The notes below the pieces were generated by a model. The model worked only from the letters and a program-made list of their open reading frames with translations. It ran no database searches and was not told the origin of the DNA. Source: Oryzias latipes (Eukaryota > Chordata > Actinopteri > Beloniformes > Adrianichthyidae). Taken from it: a stretch of DNA of 64,000 nucleotides. A program made the position numbers and the translations under genes. The stretch covers positions 18,942,184-19,006,183 of the forward strand of contig NC_019867.2 in assembly GCF_002234675.1 (NCBI RefSeq), read 5' to 3'. The number at the start of each line of letters is the position of its first letter. The first letter of the stretch is position 1. Shown piece after piece: positions 51,401 to 63,570 of this stretch.

Positions 51401-54123
51401 TGCAAAAAGAAAAGAGAAGATCCAGCTTTTATATTTTTACTGTATGTCTGACATGAATAGTGCAGGTAAAGCTTTGCATGGATAAAGCACTTTCTATGTT
51501 GGCCAACAGGGGGCATAAGTTTAAAAAAAAAACAAATCATATATTTTTTAGTCTTATTTAATTGATTATCTCAGTAAACAGAAAAGTCTTTATGCTAATT
51601 TGTTTTGTATTTGACTTTCTTTAACCTCTCAAACCATTGAAACACTGTATAAAAACAAAATCCATAGTAATCTGATTTTATCTAAGCCTAGATACCCATT
51701 CAAGTGTTGCACCTTGGATTTAAAGAAATAGAAAGAATAGAGAAGTGTGAGTTTCCTCTTTATCTAAATACAACCCACCTGTGACAGTAAGACTATTCGT
51801 AAGTGAGATAGTAATACACATGTTTCAAGTGGAATCCTGACAATTTCAACCACTTCTTAAAGATAGTCAAACCTTTTTAATGTCGTTACTTTTTGTTTTG
51901 TAGAAAGCGGTTTCTCCCCAGCCGGTCTCACAGCCCAAAGTACCGCAGGCTTCACAGCGCCCCTCACCTCAAGGTAAAGGCTTTGAAAAGTTCCTTCAGT
52001 TAGAAAAAATTCCAAAAAAGAAGCCTGACTTTTCTTAAGCATGTGTCTCTTGAAATGTTTACCTTAGGTGGTCCTCAGCAGAGTCCTCCCTCCCAGCAGC
52101 GCCCTCAACCTCAGGGCCAGCCTCCAGCGCAGGCCCAGCAATTAGCCGCCAGCCCGTCTTCTGGTGACTCCAATACACAAGCCAAGAGTAACCAAGTACC
52201 TGCAGCTCAACAACGGCCACCGGGTCAGGGTGTTCCTCAGAGAAGCCAGGGAGGTTCCCCTCAGGCCCAAAGGCAGCAGTCTGTTTCCCAACAGAAACCT
52301 CCTGCTGGAGGTCCTGGCCAGAAACCTGTTGGTGCACAATCCCAGCCACAGAAACCTGGTCCAGTGCCTAGACAGCAATCACAAGGAGGGTCGGCGCCCC
52401 AGAGGCATCCAGGCCAGCAAGGTCGCCCAGGAGCACCCACCACCCAGCAACCACGACCTGCTGCTCAAGGCCAGGGTGGCCCAGGAGGGCGCCCCGCTGT
52501 TCAGCAGAAGCCTCATCCTCCACAGAAACCCAATCAGGAGAGTGCTGCACTGGGCGCTTCTCCACAAATAAAGTAAGTATCTTCAAAGAAAATCCCCTTT
52601 ATCTCATTTTTCATTCAGTAAACCCCAGAGCCAACATCCTCAGAAGATGTTTTCTTAGTGGTTGGCCCGCTGCTAGATTTGCATGCCACATGGGAACTCT
52701 GTCCTGACGAATGATCCACCTGAATGTGCATGAACATTTGGTTACTCCATTTGTCAGATGTAGCACTCAAAAAGCAAGTCAGAATATCTATTTTAAGCAA
52801 AATATAATTTCTAGTTCTTAATTGAGATGAACAAATTTTCAAAATCCGAGAGACTGTTTACCAATTAAGTGATGGATCAGAAAAATATGTACATGTTGTA
52901 CTTTGTTAGAATTTTTAAAACCTTTTTTAAGTTATTTTAAAAATACATTTACTAAATAATTCTGTTATATAAAAATCCTGGAAAAAATATTTATTTATAG
53001 AAAAAAGTTACATACAGACCCACTCCGATCATCTTTTAATCTATTGTAAGCCTTCCCAGTGGTCTTTTCATCATGGTTATGCCATTTTTAGCCAAAGTAA
53101 AAAAAAAACTGGCGTTTTCTAGGGCATAGTTTCTGCAGAGCAGCTAGAGTTCATGAGTTTTAGGCAGGACAGTTAGGACTGAGCGACCCCTTCCCCTCTT
53201 CCCCTCACTGTTAATGAGAGATCTCTGTTTACAGACCCTCACACCCCCAATATAACATTACAACAAAAATGGCGAGGAATATTGGCGCTGTCCTGCCAAA
53301 CAGTTTTGAGGCATGTGCCAATATTAGACCAGGAAACAAAGCCATACGCAGATCTTGCACTAGTGGATGCATCAGAATGGAGCGGAGCAGGAAGTTTGAT
53401 TGTATTTTCTACATCACAAATACAATAAATTGCATTTTTTTACAATTTTACGCTTAATTCTTTGCATGTCCTCCATCACATCAGATAAACACTTCAAGAA
53501 CATGCTAAAAACACCAATAACATCATTTTCATCAGAGTGGGTCTTTAAATCCCAAATGTGAAACCTTTTCTGGTTGCAAAACTAATCAACCTTGAAATAA
53601 TAAACTAAGTGCAGTTTATGGTCAGAAAATGATGTTAGACCAGATCCTGACAAGTGTTTTGTACAAGAATAGGACTCATTTCCCTTAGTTTATTAAGGAT
53701 GAGGAAGGCTTTTGGCAAAGTTAATTGACTAACCAAAGGATTAGTTAGTTAACTTGCAATATTTAAATCCCACACAGCATGAATCCCAGATGCACATTGC
53801 ATCCACTATTCATATCATGCGAGGCTCACTCGAAATGATAAGGTAATAGTGACCCGAGAAGGAATGACGCCTTTCTTTCTATCTCTCTGTTTGTCTTGCC
53901 GTGCTCGAGACTCTTCATTTCATTGGTTTGCTGCATGGGTTTAATAGCCTCTCCTTCTCCTCTACCGCCATTCTCCTCTCTTTATAGCAAGTCCCAGTCT
54001 CTTACCAATACCTTCAACATTCCAGAAACCCCAGCGCCACGAGCCAGCCTTAGCCAGGACGAGGTGAAGGCTGAAACCATACGCAATCTACGCAAATCTT
54101 TTGCCAGTCTCTTCTCAGACTGA
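46295..54123 (+). CDS. syn1: Synapsin-1, synaptic vesicle phosphoprotein
   Basis: Synapsins tether synaptic vesicles to actin and each other in presynaptic terminals and release them on phosphorylation. Coding exons: 46295-46656, 47280-47337, 48331-48422, 48547-48703, 48791-48880, 49440-49502, 49580-49722, 49795-49869, 49956-50058, 50134-50283, 51904-51973, 52068-52572, 53988-54123. They sum to 2,004 nt, 667 aa, all in phase. Domain A opens [14 protein letters not shown] with the PKA/CaMKI Ser9. Domain B is Gln/Pro-rich and ends [19 protein letters not shown]. The ATP-grasp-like domain C runs from about 108 to 420, with [17 protein letters not shown] and [14 protein letters not shown]. Domain D is Pro/Gln-rich and keeps RXXS sites near Ser526 and Ser559, matching the CaMKII sites. 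Domain E ends [11 protein letters not shown]. The N-terminus, the SSLSNAV segment and the [13 protein letters not shown] tail favour SYN1 over SYN2/3. The ATG has A at -3. Confidence 0.95.
47690..47707. repeat. Poly(C) run of 18 in a syn1 intron
   Basis: Uninterrupted C run within the intron 47,338-48,330. Confidence 0.9.
48003..48060 (+). repeat. Microsatellite plus retroposon tail, second copy
   Basis: GATAGGATAAGATAAG is followed by AATTTCTTAATCCCACAGTG and GGAAACGA, a diverged copy of the tail at 23,283-23,346. It lies inside a syn1 intron. Confidence 0.4.
48454..48484. repeat. Poly(C) run of 17 followed by (AC)n
   Basis: Seventeen C followed by seven AC units in the short intron between syn1 coding exons 3 and 4, starting 31 bases after the donor. 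Confidence 0.9.
48938..49308 (+). mobile_element. TTAA-flanked miniature transposon in a syn1 intron
   Basis: It begins AGACCCACTCTGAT and ends TTAGTGGGACT, bounded by TTAA at 48,934-48,937 and 49,309-49,312. It shares the CGTCTGAGCTGG, CATTTTTGTTGCAC and ACTGGGAACGCTTGTAA-type blocks with the 21.1-kb copy. At 371 bp it is internally shorter than that copy. It fills most of the intron between coding exons 5 and 6 and leaves both splice sites clear. Confidence 0.7.
50458..50745 (+). mobile_element. Fragment of a non-LTR retrotransposon-like fish repeat
   Basis: It starts ATCCATCCATTTTCTTTCAC. It continues with GGGGGCAGCAGTCTAAACCA, GGCCAGCTGAGAGATGTAGT and CTCCTCTCGATGAGGAGGAG, a run of phrases shared by a very common teleost repeat. 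It is truncated and diverged, lies in the 1.6-kb syn1 intron and has no intact frame. The LINE family is not assigned. Confidence 0.6.
53016..53544 (-). mobile_element. TTAA-flanked miniature transposon, inverted copy in last syn1 intron
   Basis: It begins AGACCCACTCCGATC and ends ATCAGAGTGGGTCT, exact inverted repeats over at least the last ten bases. TTAA follows on the right (53,545-53,548). On the left the target reads ATAC, presumably mutated. Relative to the 21.1-kb copy it lies on the opposite strand. About 529 bp, no coding content. Confidence 0.65.
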
Positions 54124-56780
54124 GATGGCAAAAGCCCCACTTCACAACCCCCACCCAATTCCTTCCTGCTTCGAACGCGACAGGCAAGCCTTGGAGCGAC
54201 TCCCTTCCACCCCTCAATGAGCAAGGACCAACAGAATCTTTAGTTTTTGTGGGGAAGAAAAAACATACAGACTTGTCATTTTACTGCCCAAACTGTTCAG
54301 ATCTGTCTGAATGAACAAAACGGTTGAACCCAGTCAGACAGCCATGTTCGAAACATCTCTTGCCTTGACTTAAACAAGTCATCCACTGAAAAGCTTGTAT
54401 ATGCATGCGACACATACATGGAAAAACAGCTTCTCGTTTGTTGGTAGTGTGAAGTCATTGTAGTGTGTATAGTTAAATAGGGAAAAGTCTGTGCAAAAAT
54501 ATTGGGGATGAGGAGGGTTGCCCAATCTTCTTTTCTGATTATTTAGGCTCCTCTCCTTTTTGAGAAAAAGAGCTGATAGTGTTTTTGTTACCACAGGACA
54601 AAGTTCACGTCGATTATGGACTTGTGTAGTTTAACCTCAACTTGAAATTTGAGTTGGTGCATTTACGGCTAGAAAAGAAATAGATCACCCCTCTTCCACC
54701 TTTAAATAACTTTGTACAACGCCTAATTCACTTCGGCCGCACACATAGAATAACCCTCGTAAGCAAATGTTCTAGCCGTTGAGCGCTCACTGTGATGTCT
54801 TGGCTGCATGTCAACCGTCGTTGGGGCAGGTGTTGCGATTTCCAACCGCTTGTAACCGTGTCGTCACATGTAGGTGAAGTAGTTAGTGAACTAGCCATGT
54901 ACCGTAGGTGTCGTGAGCGTGTCATAGCTCCCTCTTTTTTCTGCTTAATAAAAAGCCGAACAGCGCGCCTTACACAGACAAGAGCGTCAAATCAAGTGGA
55001 GGTGTCTCAGGGATGTCCAGTTGATTGTGACACTTGTGTGTGGATGAGGGTCTTCCATGACAGTCATAATGTGGAGTTTACAGGTGACAAAAGGACAAGC
55101 GTGCATTTTCATGTGCTAGAATGTTCTGCAATTTCAATTACATTTGCACATGTGTGCGTAACACAACAAAGTTATACTTGAATACATGGACTAATGCATG
55201 AAGTCTACATTTTCAGGTTTCCTCATCTGCCACCTGAGCAAGCAACGGCTTACTGTTAGCGCTCTGATGCAGTGTTGTATCCATGACGTGTGACAGGGGG
55301 TGCCTACTATTCAGGTACAGGTATTAGAAGATTAAATAGTTTCATTTCATTGTCAATTATTTGATAAGCAAATAAATAAACAGCCAATGTTTGCAAACCA
55401 GCAAGATTCAGCCAGGTTTTGCCAGTTTCTTTGGTTCGAACAATTCAGCAGAAATTTCAGCTTCCATTTACTGTATGCATTGTGCTTTATGGTGGTAGTA
55501 TGACCTATAATAAGAGGCTATACTCCAAAGCATATGCAGCCAAGGAATATGCATTTGTGAAACTCATCTATACAAAGGAACATTTAAATAAATCTAGAAA
55601 TTGTAGAAATAGGAACTGTAGTTTCCTTTGTAGTAGTTCTAGCTCTTACCACCATCCATCTCTTCCACTGACAAAGCTTCTTTTATCACTCTTAGTCCAA
55701 CTTTTCTAGCTCCAGATGCTAAAAATGTCTTCCAGAAGGAGTGCATAAACATTTGTATGCTAATGTAGGACGGCAATACCCTGCCTTTTAGCAAAGACTC
55801 GACAGTCAAAACAATGTCCTGATTTCCCTGCAGATTCTCCATGCTGTCTGTTCCTATCAGTCTGTTTTGTGGAACCTCAGTGACCCCATGTGCTCAGTGG
55901 TGCGTTTGAATGTTGTTCTGTGACTGGTCAAACCAAATGAATATGCTGTACAGAGCTGTGAGTGATGCAAACTGTCACCCTTCTCTCTTTTTGCTGCTAT
56001 TTGTGCTTGCTGAAACTAGATGTGTCTCTAAAGATTTGACGTTTTATTTCAGAAACTTGTGGACTGTTCCATTATTTGTTTCGCACCGATCTATCTCTCT
56101 GTACCCGGCGTCACTCTCCAGAGCTTGTAAGTTTATGCACTGATGATTCTGGCCTTCCTTTTCCGATTTTACAGCAACTCCGTGTCAGCACAGACATGTA
56201 TGATTTATTACAACACAGACTCCTGTCAAGAGAATCAGCAAGAGGAGTGCTTGTTACACTGAGTGTGTCATTTATGAAAATGAGCTATTTTATTTAGCAC
56301 AGATGGTTAACTTTAAAAAAAAAAAGTCATTCTGCCACTCAGAGGCCTCTTGGTGCAGCAGAACACAATAATTCAAGAAAGTAGTGCAAAGAAGCAGCTT
56401 TGCATCTATGTTTTTTTCTTCTTCTTTTGTTTTTCAAGGTTCTCATACTTAACGGTGAAAACATTTGACTGTGAATGTACTTTTTTGTGTCTTACTGTTA
56501 GTTTCTATGGTTTTCTAATTGCACTAATAAATGTGAAGGAACAAATTCATCCCACATTTGTGAATGGGTGAAAAAGCTGTTAATGCCTGCCAGAGTTAAA
56601 AATGTAAAACATAAATATATACGTGCAAAATGTGAGGTTTTTGTTAACCAAAAATAAGACCATGTGTAATGTAAAACATGGTGGATTATTTAGTTTCATG
56701 TCAAAACAATAGATGTTATATGCAATATAATGTGAAAATTGAAATATCTTCAATAAAGTCTATGACCAACAACTTATGTT
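54124..56780 (+). other. syn1: syn1 3' untranslated region
   Basis: About 2.6 kb follow the syn1 stop with no other gene signal. There are alternative AATAAA signals at about 54,946 and 56,525. A long 3' UTR is usual for neuronal synapsin messages, but which signal is used cannot be read here. Confidence 0.5.
56752..56757 (+). terminator. syn1: Distal polyadenylation signal of syn1
   Basis: AATAAA followed within 30 bases by a T-rich stretch (TTATGTTTTCTTC). Confidence 0.5.
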
Positions 56781-57716
56781 TTCTTCTTTATATTTCGGTA
56801 CATTATTGTAAGAAAAAGCTAATCTAATACTTGATATGACTCAAATCTTCTCCTATTTCTGTGGTTCATGCAGAAAGTTACAATGACAAGGAAAATATGC
56901 TAAAAGTGTGAAATTAGATTTAGTGTAAACATTTTAAAGCAGCAAAGAAAGATTTAAAACCCATGTAAAATAAAAACAACAAAGAAATCTGCATCATTTT
57001 CCAGAAAGACAATCTTGTTTTACTGTTAAAAAAAAGTCATCACACTGCGACCACAAGGTGGTGCATGAGATAAAGATAAAATCTTCTAATTCTAAACCAG
57101 TAATTCTGAAAAAAAAAGAATTGAATTGATTTTTGTTTCACTATTTATGTACATATTTTCAGAATATCATCTCTGCAGTTGTGAAAACAAAAGTTAATTA
57201 ACATTAATTGACCTTAGATTTATAGTCATAAACAAGTTCATTCACCAAAAAGAAAAAGAAAAAAAACACTTGTTTGTTTTACTTTTTGTTTTTTAAGGGT
57301 TTCTTTTAATGATAGTTTACAGGGATACCCCACACACTTGTAAAATCTGAACGCTTTAATGTATTTCTGCTATAAATCTCCTGAACCCACTTTCCTCTTC
57401 CTTATGTAGCTGTGACAGGGCTTGGTTTTTCAAAATGTTTTGTCTGATAAACTTTCTGCCTAGTGTTAAAAGGGATCAGTTCTTTAATCACTAAATGGAT
57501 CTGATTCTTTTATTAAGCCTAATAAAATGGTTACATTTAATTAAAGAAAGGGTTTCGTAAAATCCACTCGGTAAGCAGACTGTTTACTCATTGAAGGGCA
57601 GTGTCGTCTTTAAAACTCAGTTTGCTTGCTTGCAGTTTTTATTTGGCTGCCTGCAGGGGGGAGAGGCCTTTTTGTTTAAGGACTTCATGCTCTCATGAGG
57701 AAAGTTTTTAATTTTA
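56781..57716. other. Spacer after syn1
   Basis: AT-rich with no gene recognised. A weak CTCF-like word (12 of 14) occurs at 57,051-57,064. Confidence 0.5.
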
Positions 57717-59312
57717 CAGTTGAAGCCAAAAGTTTACATACACCACATAAAACACAAATATGCTTTTTCCCCCCTCACTGTCAGACATGAAATAAAAGTA
57801 AAATTTTCCTGTTTTAGATAAATTACAATTCACAAAATTATTTCTATTCGCTCAATGTCGGTATAATTAGACTATGTTTTTTAGACAAGTTTTTGTTACT
57901 TTTATCAAAGTCAAAAGTTTACATTCGCTAAAAACACTATGCCTTTAAACAATTTGGGAAACTCCAGATGATGATGTCTTTGGAAGCTTCTGATACCTTG
58001 ATTGACAGCATTTGAGTTAATTAGAAACATATCTGTGGATATATATTAGGGCACATTTGAAACACACTACCTTGTTTGTAAAACAACATGGGACAATCAA
58101 AAGAAATCAGTCATGATACTAGGAAGACATTTATGGATTCAAACAAGTCTGGTTCATCCTTGGGTGCAATTTCCAGATGCTTGAAGGTGCCATGTTCACC
58201 TTTTCAGACAATTGTGCGCAAGTATAAACATCATGGGAACATCCAGCCATTGTATCGCTCAGGAAGGAGATGGGTTGTGTGTCTCAGAGATTAACGTACT
58301 TTGGTCCAATATTTCCACAACAACCCAAGGGCGAAGGCAAAATATGTTGTGAAGATGCTGGCTGAAGATTGTAAGAATGTGTCATTATCAACAGACATGG
58401 GCTGAAAGGCTATTCTGCAGGAAGAAAGCATTACTTCAAAAGATACACAGAAAAGACAGATTATGGTTTGCTAATGCACACAAGGATAAAGACTTGTATT
58501 TTTGGAGACATGTCTTGTGGTCTGACTAAACTAAAATTGAACTGTTTGGCCACAATGACCATTGTTATATTTAGAGGAAAAAGGGGGAAGCCTGCAGGCC
58601 ATGGAACACCATCCCAACTGCAGAAACATGGGGGTGGTAGCATCATGTTGTGGGGTTGTTTAGCTGTTAGAGGGACTGGTGCACTTCACAAAATAGTAAC
58701 ATCATGAGGAAAGAACAGTGTGTGGAAATATTGAAGCAACATTTGAAGACATAAGCCAGAAAGTTGAAGCTTGGGCGCAAATGGATCTTTCAAATGGACA
58801 ATCAACAGAAGTAAACTGCCAATCTGGTTACAAAGTGGCTTAAGGATAACAAAGTCAGTGTTTTGGAGTGGCAATCACAAAGCCTGGATCTAAATCCTAT
58901 TGAACATTTATGGTCAGAGCTGAAAAGGCGTGTACAAGCAAGGCGACCTACAAACTTGGCTCAGTAACACCAGTTCTGTCAGGAGGAATGGCCCGAAATT
59001 CCGACCAAATCTTGTAAGAAGTCTGTGGAAGGCCATCCAAGATGTTTGACCCAAGTACTGCTGTTGAAAGGCAATCAATAGTACCAATTACTACTGAAAT
59101 GGATGTAAACTTTTGACTTTCATAAAAGTAAAAAAAAACACTTGTCTAGAAAAACCTAGTCTCATTATTCTGACATTTAGCTTATAGAAGTAATTTTGTT
59201 AATTGTAATTGACCTAAAACAGGAAACATTTACTTTTATTTCATGTCTGACGGTGAAACAAAAAGCATATATGTGTTCTTCTGTGGTGTACATGAACTTC
59301 TTGTTTCAACTG
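57717..59312 (+). mobile_element. Inactivated Tc1-type transposon with Sleeping Beauty-like IR/DR ends
   Basis: The left end CAGTTGAAGCCAAAAGTTTA and the right end, read inverted, CAGTTGAAACAAGAAGTTCA are terminal inverted repeats flanked by TA (57,715-57,716 and 59,313-59,314). Inner copies of the repeat (TCAAAAGTTTACATTC near 57,911 and its inverse near 59,101-59,118) give the IR/DR layout of Sleeping Beauty-type elements. The transposase gene starts at about 58,088 (MGQSKEISHD, then a paired-like HTH with SGSSLGAISRCLKV and TIVRKYKHHG). It meets a stop near 58,292. A second piece at about 58,520-58,710 holds LNCLAT and KHGGGSIMLWGC, then breaks again. Multiple stops and frameshifts show that it is dead. 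Length of about 1.6 kb is near full size. Confidence 0.88.
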
Positions 59313-59314
59313 TA

Positions 59315-62300
59315 TATCAGAATCAAAATTTATTTTTTGGGTATTTATCCTCACTACCATATAAACCTGTTTCGTTTCTTAACAAAAAGAGTTCATAATT
59401 GGCAGGCAGATCCAAACCCATTGCGAAACATAAAATCTTGGCTTTTTCTAATCTGTGCAATGTAATTCGCCTTTTTCGGCTGCTACCTTGTTATTATGGC
59501 TTTGCTAGTTACTGATGTGGAATTTGAGAATTTTGCCAGCAATAGTGTTTCTGTGTTGGAGAAAATACAAAAGGACAAAGAGGAGGGGCCCCTCACGATT
59601 CCTTCTCTCTGAGCCAGGATATTTCTAGAGCTGACCCATTTAAACAGGCTGGTGAAGCTGCAAGTGCAGGTGCTCATAAAGACTGCAACCAGAATGCACA
59701 TATATTAGAATAGCATTAGCTCTGAAATAGCGGAAAATGTCACCGCGGATTTGCACACGTTAGTTGATGAGTGGCTGCGGAAAGTACTCAGTGAGTAGTT
59801 TCTGTGTCAGTGGCTCCAAGCCCCATCATGTGTTTTATTCATCTGCAGCAAACATGAAACAAGTTACAACAGTCCTCACTATCACGAACAGATAAAGACG
59901 ATTCTTTTTATTTCCACATAAAATGTGAAATTGTGGCTGTTACAGCCATTATACTGCTAGCTACAGATCCACACAATTAGTGCAACCCAGTACTGCTTTG
60001 CATTGTACGGCTGTGGGAGGGTGCCTGAATAATATCCATATTTAGAAGGCCTTCATTGATCCTCACTGAGGCACAAAAGATTTGTTGTGTCCACTCTTGA
60101 ATGGACGGATCTTAATGGGAGCCAGTCATTACAAAACCTCCTGTTGACTTCATTCTGGGATTAAAAAATCTTTTGAAAAATCTGAGCAAATATATAAAAA
60201 TCACGATGAACTAGAAATATCAGAGATGTTCAGCATTTTATGATAAATGTGTTATGCCTTTATTGCACACATGAGTGAGTGATTCCTAAGCCAAAATAAC
60301 AGATGATGAAGGATAAGAGTGGAGTGTGTGATAAAGATTTAATTAAACCTCACCATGGGATGTCTTACTGTGCCTCCAGAGGGAAGGACAGACGAGTCTG
60401 TGTTTGTTCAGAGTTGCTCTGAAAAATATTTCTTACTTCGGCCCACATGTGCAGGGTGGGGGAAAGCCTGTATCCGCTCAGGTCCTTCTTCCAGTCCTGA
60501 TTTTCACTGCAGGCTATTGTCCCTGTGGAAAACCTTGTGTTAATCTTGAGCGATCAAACTCCAGAGATAACATGGAGCAGAAAAAGAAGTGCATGCTGAG
60601 ATGCACCTCCACTGGGCTGCAGCTTGGTGCGAATTTGTGAGCAATTTTCACCTCTCTGCATCTTTCCTCTGTGACGTAGATTTTTATGGTCTCCACAGGC
60701 GTCTCCCATCAGCGCTTTACTTCATTACTTTTGAAATCGTATCTCTCCCTTTTGCACCCACTCAGTGTTGGTTGCCATGGATACGTCTCCCAAATGGCTT
60801 GGCTTGCACATGAATTTGTTTATAAGTGTTATTTGGAGTGGATTGGAATGTGCTTTTTTTGGTGCAGCAAAGGCAAATATCGTTTTCCAATTAAGCACTG
60901 AAATCATGACACATCACATCTAATCAACTGCCAGTTCTATTGTTTTTTTCTTTTTTTCCTGTGTAAAAAACATAGCAATGCAAATGCAATGAATGGCAAA
61001 AATTACATCATGCGTTTTCACTTATCTACCAGTCTCTAGTAATTACTACTTCCTCTAGAAAAAAAAGGAGAATACTTGCAGCAGTTAAAATCTAATCTAG
61101 TTTTATTTAATCAGAATCAAAGCCAGTAAGAATTTTAAAGGGCCCCGCTGAGCTGAAATAGCATCTAAATACTTCACATGGCTTTCTCTAAATCCTCATG
61201 AAAGCCCAAAGTCAGAGTGATGTGTGCACTATGTAGCACCACAACTGTCTTAGCCAAAAGAGGTGGACCGGGAGGATTCAGCTGTTTAATATGCTGAAGA
61301 CTTAATCAAAGTTTGCTGGGAATTAAGAGAAGAACTGAGTGCATCTCCCCCCAAGCATTTAAGATTTCTCTCTGCTGCACTTAAATCCCATTGGAACACA
61401 AGTCTAAACAAAATCTACTGCTAGATTTACAAAGAAAGTCTGTCCAAGGGGCCCTAATGCAGTCTGTGTAAAATATTTAGCACTGCATGGATAGCAGGCA
61501 TCATCTTTTGCTTCTTTAAGATACCTTGTAGTACAGCAAAGCTGTTCATTTTTGCCATACCATCTTCATCTATTGGGTTGTTTCCTATGCCAAACCTACA
61601 AGAGTTTTTGGACAGACCATTTTAAAATTTGGTGCATCCCAATAACTCTTGTAAATTTTCATCCCAATACAAATGCATAAATCAGGAAGTGAGTTGTAGA
61701 GACACTTAATCAAACATAGAGGCTTTGATGAGCCAGATAGCCAAAGGGGTTTTTCACCCAGAGGCGCAAACACATGTTGGAGAAGCTGAGGCACGGTGAA
61801 GCTGTGCCCTGCTCTAATGCTGTTACTTTGTGGCAGCGCAGGCTTGATTGATCCACATCACTTAGGCTTCTAATCAACAGCCAGCAATTGATTTTCTCTC
61901 CACGGACACCAAGAGTTGCCTAAGAAACCTGCTGGCAGCCAGCTGACAGACATTTCTGCCTGCTAACCAGCAGCTGATGCAGTCAGATGCCAGTGCATTG
62001 TGCTGAAGAGGATGATTCACACATACTCAAATAGAGCCCACTCTCAGGAATGCTGGATGCACAACGTGAGACCCACTGTATTCTGAATCATAACTCACAC
62101 ACGCGGTGTGCCACAGATGGGGTTTCATGTAGCTCTAGTGTTTTGTAACCAGCGAACAGACAGAAAAGTCGAGAACGGTAATCAACTAACGCAAAAGCTG
62201 CGGCTGAAACAGCAAAAGTCTGAGTTTCCTGTGGACAGCTGAGCTCTGTCAAAGCTGAGCATCGTTGCAATCTTCTGTTTGTCTGCAGCGAATTTCCAAC

Positions 62301-63280
62301 CACCCATGGGTTGCTTCAGTAAGCAGTTTTCCTGCAGCAGTCACATGTTGTGGAGCTGGTGCTCATGATTGACTGACCCTGTCAAGGATGTGAGGGCATT
62401 TCTCCTGAAAGCATGTCCACTTTTTATTCAGGTGACTTGTGTTTATTTTAATTTAATACTACTACTACTACTACTCCTACTCTACACACCTAATCCCGGT
62501 TTTTTGCTTTTATATACACATATGTGTTTTTATGATGTGCTGGGGTTTATGGGTAGAATTTGAGCCTCCTGTATAGCATGTAAGCTAAAGCACTATATGA
62601 AAAGTGCCACAAAAAGCTGATTGATGGATGGATTTGGGTTTAATGTGAAGACAAAATTAACATTCAAATGGAAAAAAAAAAACAAAAAAAATGAAAAAGA
62701 AGACCTTTCCCTTCAGAGGATCACCTGAAGAAAATATCAAGTTAATTGGTAATTACTCTGTAAGAAATCATTAATTACTACTGTAAAAAATAAATATAGA
62801 AAACGATTTTAATAAACTTTTTATTGTATGTTTTCTGTTCTTTGCATGATTTAGTTGTTAAGATAAGTATTTCGATTTTTTAAAGGAAATTTTGCAGGAT
62901 TTTCACAATTTTTTCTGCTTCTTTGGAAAATACTTGTCGCTTTTTTAAAGAAAAAAAAGAAGAGTTTAAAAATGTTTGTAGGTCTTTATTTTGATATAGT
63001 GGTCAAGTCAAGTAAAAAGCAAAAAATAAAATAAATTAAAAATAATTAGTCATAATAATATTAATAGTTATAAAAACAACAATAATGATAATAATAGTTA
63101 TAACAACAACAACAACAACAATAATAATAATAATAATAATGTGTAAACCATATAAAAAATAAAAATATATGCAATGCAATGATTTTCTAATAATAAATAA
63201 ATAAATAAATAAGTATATAATAAAAAGAAAATTCAAATTCTTTACTTATGCAAGTGGATAAAATGACTAGCAGATTCCCC
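59315..63280. other. Intergenic stretch right of the Tc1 element
   Basis: No gene is recognised. There is a degraded repeat tail near 62,550-62,640 (AAAGCACTATATGAAAAGTG, then GATGGATGGAT) and a (CTA)n tract at about 62,457-62,474. AT- and AAT/AAC-rich microsatellites run toward 63,220. Confidence 0.55.
63102..63140. repeat. (AAC)n/(AAT)n microsatellite
   Basis: About six AAC units followed by six to seven AAT units. A (AAAT)n tract follows at about 63,191-63,211. Confidence 0.85.
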
Positions 63281-63570
63281 GGAAATGCCCAACAGAGTTC
63301 AGGCGAACAGACGCATTGCTGCGAGGAGACTGCACACCCAAAGATCCCCCCAATGCCCCCCCTTCTTCTTGAAAACACGCACAGCCACGCCCCCAGAGGC
63401 GCAGGCTGAGACACACCTCCTCCTCCTCCTCGATCACACAAACACGCTCTCACACAAAGCCGTCAGCAGCGAGAGCGTGATGCGGACGGCATCACGGTGG
63501 ACGGAGGTGCTCGGCTCCCAGCAGGTGCACCGGATTGGTGGGTTGAGCTTCTCCTCGGGAGGAGCGGACC
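63280..63570 (+). promoter_or_regulatory. CpG-rich putative promoter of an unnamed plus-strand gene
   Basis: Composition changes sharply from AT microsatellites to CpG-rich sequence at about 63,275 and stays so until about 63,720, as at a vertebrate promoter. An ATG at 63,480 opens a different frame that ends at 63,599, overlapping the chosen start. It would be an upstream open frame if it is in the transcript. Confidence 0.35.

Noticed and set aside
46295-54123. syn2 identity, suggested by VGLL4-SYN2 linkage in mammals
   Set aside because: The N-terminus, the [11 protein letters not shown] segment and the C-terminal [13 protein letters not shown] agree with SYN1. The vgll4l neighbour can be explained by ancient paralogous blocks.
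63036-63236. Minus-strand frame of Ile/Val-rich sequence
   Set aside because: It is the translation of AAT/AAC microsatellites.
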